Position numbers and translations under genes: made by a program
Assembly: GCA_964347835.1 (NCBI GenBank)
Contig: CAYFZR010000074.1
Location: 1-8,478 of the forward strand
Direction: 5' to 3'
DNA from: CAYFZR01 sp964347835 [NCBI: uncultured archaeon]
Lineage (GTDB): Archaea > CAYFZR01
Length of the DNA: 8,478 nucleotides
The notes under the pieces: model-generated
Databases searched by the model: none
What the model saw: only the letters and a program-made list of their open reading frames with translations
What the model was told of the DNA's origin: nothing
Part shown: piece after piece, positions 5,653-8,478 of the stretch
Layout of the letters: the number at the start of each line of letters is the position of its first letter
How positions within the stretch are numbered: position 1 is the stretch's first letter

Positions 5653-6690
5653 TTAACTGGTGCCGTACACCACAAGCACCATGCCCAGGGTTACTAATGC
5701 TACCAACCCCTCCAGCATGACTCCTACCACGAAGGGCTTGAACCCGATCTTCTTCATATCATCGATCCTCGTGTTAAATCCTACTCCCACAAATGTCATC
5801 ATAAAGACCCACTTGTAGAGGTGCTTTAAGGATTTGATTTCGGCTTCTCCAAAGAAGCCTATCGTGGAGAGCAGGGAGAATAGGAGGAAGCCTAGAACGA
5901 ACTTAGGGAAATTATTCCATAAGAACATTCCCTTATGCTCGATATCCTCGGCCATGCCCCTGCGAGCGTAGTAGATGGCAAATCCCAAGATCACAAGACC
6001 CATCAAGGCGTTCCTACCATTTTTCACCAGAGCGGCAGTGGTCGCTGTAGAAACCTCACCCAAGAGACCGTTTTGTCTCAGGATGCCATCATAAAACTCT
6101 GCACCTGCCATCACCTCTGCAGTGTTATCAATGGCAAGTCCCGCCCAGAAACCGTAACTAAGAGGGCCCATTCCGATCAGTTGACCTATTAGGGCATAGA
6201 ACACTATTGCAGCGGCTCCAAATATCAGGATGATAGCAATGGCGTAAGAAGTATCTTTCTCGTCAGCATCGATGGCTCCAGAGCATCCTATGATTGCAGA
6301 AACACCACATATGCCGACTCCAGTTGCCAAGAGACTTGCAAGTTTATCTGAAATTCCAAAATTCCTTGCAACATATCTTACAACAGCAATGGAAATTATT
6401 ATTTCAACGACTACCATGGAGAGAGCGATAGCCCCCATCCTAATCATCTCCTGCATTACTAATCTAGCTCCAAGAAAAACGATGCCCAAATAGAGCCAAA
6501 ACCGATAAGTGTTGATACCTGGCCATAGAATGCTTGGTACCGGCGCAGAGTTTCCCCAGACAAAACCTAGTATGATGGCAATGATAACATAGTTTGCATA
6601 AGGGATTGATCCAGCCATATACTTGGCGATCAAACCCACTAAAAACAACACAACTAATCCTGGTAGTAGTTCAACGGCCTTCTTCACCAT
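5653..6690 (-). CDS. YeiH/UPF0324-family membrane transporter, putative sulfite/sulfate exporter (345 aa)
   Basis: A roughly ten-helix membrane protein of the YeiH family (COG2855). The family includes CuyZ, proposed to export sulfite in cysteate degraders. Visible family features are GVGICGVSAI at 124-133, AIDNTAEVMAGA at 186-197, ATTAALVKN at 216-224 and VGVGFNTRIDDMKKIGFKP near the C-terminus (301-319). The length is normal for the family. ATG 6690 has AGGGG at 6697-6701. The start overlaps the stop of a 50-residue membrane ORF by 7 bases, so translation is probably coupled. The sulfite reductase gene follows 41 bp downstream, which strongly suggests a sulfur oxyanion substrate; direction of transport is not shown. 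Sampled lines are about 48-53% GC, above most neighbours. The first 24 codons plus 8 upstream bases are duplicated exactly at 7725-7806. Confidence 0.88.
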   Translation of the reverse strand: MVKKAVELLPGLVVLFLVGLIAKYMAGSIPYANYVIIAIILGFVWGNSAPVPSILWPGINTYRFWLYLGIVFLGARLVMQEMIRMGAIALSMVVVEIIISIAVVRYVARNFGISDKLASLLATGVGICGVSAIIGCSGAIDADEKDTSYAIAIILIFGAAAIVFYALIGQLIGMGPLSYGFWAGLAIDNTAEVMAGAEFYDGILRQNGLLGEVSTATTAALVKNGRNALMGLVILGFAIYYARRGMAEDIEHKGMFLWNNFPKFVLGFLLFSLLSTIGFFGEAEIKSLKHLYKWVFMMTFVGVGFNTRIDDMKKIGFKPFVVGVMLEGLVALVTLGMVLVVYGTS

Positions 6691-6698
6691 GGCACGCC
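6613..6698. repeat. Direct repeat, copy 1 (start region of the YeiH-like gene)
   Basis: Bases 6617-6698 (82 bp) are identical to 7725-7806 in the same orientation. Extending left to 6613 adds one mismatch (c6616 against t7724). The repeat spans 8 bases upstream of the transporter ATG, including part of its ribosome-binding site, and its first 24 codons. The copies are 1108 bp apart. Confidence 0.97.
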
Positions 6699-6836
6699 CC
6701 TAATTATACCTAGTTTCAACAAGAGTGCTACCAAAAGAGCCACGATAACTGCCCACCAATCAAGAGAGATCCTCTTCATCGATGAAACTACTAAATCTAA
6801 TAGATCTCGTTCTGTCGCACCACCTAGTTGACTCAT
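6684..6836 (-). CDS. One-helix small membrane protein upstream of the YeiH-like exporter (50 aa)
   Basis: A 50-codon frame runs from ATG 6836 to TGA 6684-6686. Residues 1-25 are polar and end in a basic patch (MKR, 20-22). Residues 27-40, beginning WWAVIVALLVALLL, form one clear membrane helix, followed by a short basic tail GIIRGVPW. The last codons overlap the first codons of the YeiH-like gene in another frame (7-base overlap, ATGGTGA). This arrangement is typical of translationally coupled partners and recalls small accessory subunits of other transporters. The ribosome-binding site before ATG 6836 is weak (TGGAAA), so the start could be internal, for example Met20. I do not recognise the family. 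Position and topology support a small subunit or regulator of the exporter; this is inference. Confidence 0.6.
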   Translation of the reverse strand: MSQLGGATERDLLDLVVSSMKRISLDWWAVIVALLVALLLKLGIIRGVPW

Positions 6837-6958
6837 TTTCCATAACCAACAATTGAAAAGTCAGATCAGACCTATATTCCTTAAGAAAAGGGTAAAAATT
6901 GCCATGGTAGTAGTGCTAATATGTATTTGATGTATAGTATCTCAAAGGGAAGAAAACA
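6837..6958. promoter_or_regulatory. Divergent promoter region between sulfite operon and SUMT gene
   Basis: A 122-bp spacer separates the minus-strand sulfite operon from the plus-strand methyltransferase gene, so it must hold both promoters. Plus-strand candidates are CTAATATGTATTT near 6917-6929 and GATGTATAG near 6929-6938. A minus-strand candidate is TTAAGGAATATAGG near 6871-6884. A tandem TCAGATCAGA lies at 6861-6870 and could be part of an operator, but is short. Shared control of siroheme synthesis and sulfite reduction would make sense here; no regulator is encoded nearby. Confidence 0.5.
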
Positions 6959-7702
6959 ATGAAAGTGGGGAAGGTATTTTTGGTTGGTGCAGGACCTGGT
7001 GATCCTAAACTCATTACACTGAAGGCATTAGAGGCATTAGAAGAGGCAGATGTCGTTGTATACGATAGACTTATACCAACAGATATTTTAAAAAAAGCGA
7101 AAAAAGCTGAATTGATCTACGTGGGGAAAACAAAAAATTCGCACACTATTCCCCAAGAAAATATAAATGAAATCTTACTTAAAGAAACCAAAGAAGGTAA
7201 AAGAGTTGTAAGATTGAAGGGGGGGGATCCCTATATTTTTGGAAGAGGAGGAGAGGAATTAATCTACCTAAGGGAGAGGGAGATAGAAGTAGAGTATATT
7301 CCAGGCGTAACTTCTGCCATAGCAGTTCCGGGTAGTTACAATATTCCTCTAACCCATAGAGGATTTTCGTCTTCTCTTGCTATAGTTACTGGACATGGAA
7401 GTACTACTAAAGATTCCACGATAAGGTGGGCAGAACTATCTAAGGCTGTAGATACATTGGTCATTTTGATGGGAGTTGGACGGATAGAGGACATTGTCAA
7501 TGAGATAAGAATGGACGAAGAAACTACTGTAGGTATAATAGAAAAAGGATATTCAAAAGATCAAAGAATTGTTACGTGTAAGTTAAAAGACTTGGTAGAG
7601 ACCGTTAAAAAGAAGGAAATTAAACCTCCTTCCATTTTTGTATTTGGAGATGTCGTAAAGATATTTGAGATGTTACGTGAGGGTCACGATAACAAGGGGT
7701 AG
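6959..7702 (+). CDS. cobA: Uroporphyrinogen-III C-methyltransferase (SUMT, 247 aa)
   Basis: Catalyses two SAM-dependent methylations of uroporphyrinogen III to precorrin-2, the entry to siroheme, cobalamin and related tetrapyrroles. Diagnostic motifs run in order: VGAGPGDP at 9-16, VVYDRLI at 33-39, VVRLKGGDPYIFGRGGEE at 83-100, PGVTSA at 115-120, IPLTHRG at 129-135, TLVILMG at 166-172 and PPSIFVFGDVV at 223-233. The length is normal for a stand-alone SUMT; there is no CysG-type dehydrogenase/ferrochelatase fusion, so precorrin-2 oxidation and iron insertion must be encoded elsewhere. ATG 6959 follows AAGGGAAG with slightly long spacing. It is divergent from the sulfite operon whose reductase needs siroheme, which points to siroheme supply as its main role. 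Its 3' region contains the second copy of the direct repeat. Confidence 0.95.
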   Translation: MKVGKVFLVGAGPGDPKLITLKALEALEEADVVVYDRLIPTDILKKAKKAELIYVGKTKNSHTIPQENINEILLKETKEGKRVVRLKGGDPYIFGRGGEELIYLREREIEVEYIPGVTSAIAVPGSYNIPLTHRGFSSSLAIVTGHGSTTKDSTIRWAELSKAVDTLVILMGVGRIEDIVNEIRMDEETTVGIIEKGYSKDQRIVTCKLKDLVETVKKKEIKPPSIFVFGDVVKIFEMLREGHDNKG

Positions 7703-7798
7703 GGGACTATGCTCAGAGACAGCTATATACTTGGCGATCAAACCCACTAAAAACAACACAACTAATCCTGGTAGTAGTTCAACGGCCTTCTTCACCAT
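7673..7798 (-). pseudogene. Truncated 5' copy of the YeiH-like transporter gene
   Basis: The duplicated segment recreates the transporter's ATG (7798) and first 24 codons on the minus strand. It then runs out of homology, with Met25 changed to Ile by the c-to-t difference, and ends at TAA 7673-7675 after 41 codons. The last part is antisense to the 3' end of the SUMT gene. The ribosome-binding site is cut from AGGGG to AGG because homology stops at 7806. It would encode at most one membrane helix plus a random tail. It is most likely a non-coding remnant, though a decoy or antisense role of the DNA is possible. Confidence 0.7.
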
Positions 7799-7806
7799 GG
7801 CACGCC
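7721..7806. repeat. Direct repeat, copy 2 (downstream of the SUMT gene)
   Basis: 82 bases (7725-7806) are identical to 6617-6698, with one mismatch in the next few bases to the left. It begins 22 bases after the SUMT stop codon and lies in its probable 3' untranslated region. On the plus strand its RNA would be exactly complementary to the transporter mRNA around the start codon. No transposase, terminal inverted repeat or obvious target duplication is visible at its edges. Confidence 0.97.
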
Positions 7807-8052
7807 TTGTTCAAATAATGTCACGCTCATCGAGGAGTTGGTTCAATTAAACTTACATACTGCTCTGCGAATTTAATCCAATCTAGATCATATACTTGAG
7901 TTTACTGCTTAATTACCTTCGAAAAAAAAATCATCAAAACTTATTTTTTTTTGTTTAAAAACGGATTGGTTCAGAAATTATCAATTTTAAACCTAAAAAG
8001 ATATAACACAATTACCACCTATGCTGGCGAAGAAAATGATTTGAACAATAAA
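7807..8052. other. Intergenic region before the secreted-protein gene
   Basis: About 245 bases with no supported gene. The region holds the A9/T9 element treated separately, and AAAAAGATATAAC at about 7996-8008, which is a plausible TATA box for the gene starting at 8066 (transcription start near 8028). I searched it by eye for a tRNA because of a GGTTCAA near 7842-7848, but no cloverleaf arms pair. Confidence 0.4.
7944..7952 (+). terminator. Possible U-tract terminator of the SUMT transcript
   Basis: Nine T's on the plus strand follow an A9 run at 7922-7930, which could also pair with it as a weak hairpin. Archaeal terminators often consist mainly of a U-tract. If used, the SUMT transcript would include the whole second repeat copy in its 3' untranslated region. 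Confidence 0.35.
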
Positions 8053-8058
8053 GGAGGT
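8053..8058 (+). promoter_or_regulatory. Strong ribosome-binding site for the secreted-protein gene
   Basis: GGAGGT lies 7 bases before ATG 8066, and the wider sequence GGAGGTCGATCA closely follows the expected complement of the 16S rRNA end. It fixes the start directly before a clear signal peptide. Confidence 0.75.
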
Positions 8059-8065
8059 CGATCAG

Positions 8066-8478
8066 ATGAGAAAAAAAATACCATATATGTTAGCCATAAT
8101 ATTATTGCTTAGTCTGTCTTCAGAGGCAGTATCAGCAAAGCATGCGCTATCAACCCCATCTCCGGATATCGGAGGGCGAGAGGGGCGAGGGTCTTCTTAC
8201 TTATCCTTTAGCATAACGGATGTGGTAACTGACCCGGAAATAGTAAGGCCAGGTGATAAAGAGGTTGAACTAGGATTATGGATTCAGAACACTGATGATT
8301 TTGCTAACGTTGAAAATACTGAAATTCAGTGGACTAGGGTTTATTTAGTTCCAAAATACCCCCTTAAAATCTCTGAAAATGGATGGAAAGCGGTAAAACT
8401 TGGTAAAATTGGAAAATTGGGAGAGATGAAAGCTAACTTCCTTGTTGACATAAATAAAACCGCAGAATCAAAGAAATA
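8066..8478 (+). CDS. Secreted, putative S-layer/CARDB-like protein, N-terminal part (3' end outside window)
   Basis: An open frame starts at ATG 8066 after a strong GGAGGT and continues for 137 codons to the right edge. Residues 1-24 form a Sec signal peptide: MRKK, a hydrophobic run (IPYMLAIILLLSLSS), then EAVSA with a likely AxA-type cleavage after residue 24. A low-complexity linker rich in Ser, Pro and Gly follows (about 25-46). From residue 47 the protein looks like a beta-sandwich: FSITDVVTDPEIVRPGDKEV, then LGLWIQNT. This pattern of a 'DPEIVRPGD' edge followed by 'I.NT' resembles COG1361/CARDB-type repeats of archaeal surface proteins. No anchor can be seen because the C-terminus is missing. 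Surface location is well supported, the exact family only moderately. It appears to have its own promoter and no evident link to the sulfite genes. Confidence 0.8.
   Translation, partial: MRKKIPYMLAIILLLSLSSEAVSAKHALSTPSPDIGGREGRGSSYLSFSITDVVTDPEIVRPGDKEVELGLWIQNTDDFANVENTEIQWTRVYLVPKYPLKISENGWKAVKLGKIGKLGEMKANFLVDINKTAESKK

Noticed and set aside
6861-6870. TCAGATCAGA tandem as a regulator-binding site
   Set aside because: Only ten bases and not repeated elsewhere in the spacer; too short to claim as an operator.
7820-7900. Possible tRNA or attachment-site remnant near GGTTCAA
   Set aside because: No acceptor, anticodon or T-arm pairing can be built around it, and no integrase is in the window.
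1-8478. CRISPR array, insertion sequence or rRNA/tRNA genes
   Set aside because: No regularly spaced repeats, transposase, terminal inverted repeats or conserved RNA cores were seen on either strand.

Overview
The window looks like a piece of an archaeal genome, with moderate confidence. AT-rich TATA-like boxes sit at plausible distances from starts. Ribosome-binding sites match GGAGGTGATC well. There is a short, stand-alone siroheme sulfite reductase with a ferredoxin tail, a type well known from methanogens and related archaea. A putative S-layer-type secreted protein closes the window. The DNA is AT-rich overall, but the YeiH-like transporter gene is visibly richer in GC than its neighbours. 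I cannot name the species.

Layout. Positions 1-904 (+) hold the end of an unrecognised gene, a small Tat-signal protein and a two-cluster 4Fe-4S protein. The three are packed with a 1-base gap and then an ATGA overlap. Positions 970-2616 (-) form a convergent unit: a possible 22-codon Cys-containing leader ORF with a hairpin at its stop, an unrecognised multi-pass membrane protein, and a NapH-type membrane polyferredoxin. A 340-bp AT-rich spacer follows. Next is a minus-strand membrane protein with a CCAHH motif joined to a lipoprotein-like beta-rich domain (2958-3899). A divergent, basic, unrecognised plus-strand protein lies at 4274-4759.

Positions 4760-6836 (-) form a sulfite operon: a 50-residue one-helix membrane protein whose end overlaps the start of a YeiH/UPF0324 (CuyZ-like) exporter, followed by the sulfite reductase. 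Divergent to it is the uroporphyrinogen-III C-methyltransferase gene (6959-7702, +), which supplies the first committed step to siroheme, the cofactor of that reductase. The window ends with a secreted protein cut by the edge (8066 onward).

How the genes work together. The central module can be read as sulfite handling: sulfite reduced by the siroheme enzyme, sulfite or a related anion moved by the YeiH-like transporter, and siroheme precursor made by the divergent methyltransferase. NapH and the Tat-associated Fe-S protein suggest electron transfer across or at the membrane, but a link to the sulfite enzyme is only inference.

The most striking structure is an 82-bp perfect direct repeat. 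The start region of the transporter gene is duplicated just after the methyltransferase gene. A methyltransferase transcript reading into its 3' region would carry a perfect antisense to the transporter's start codon and first 24 codons. This could be a regulatory device, a duplication scar or an assembly error.
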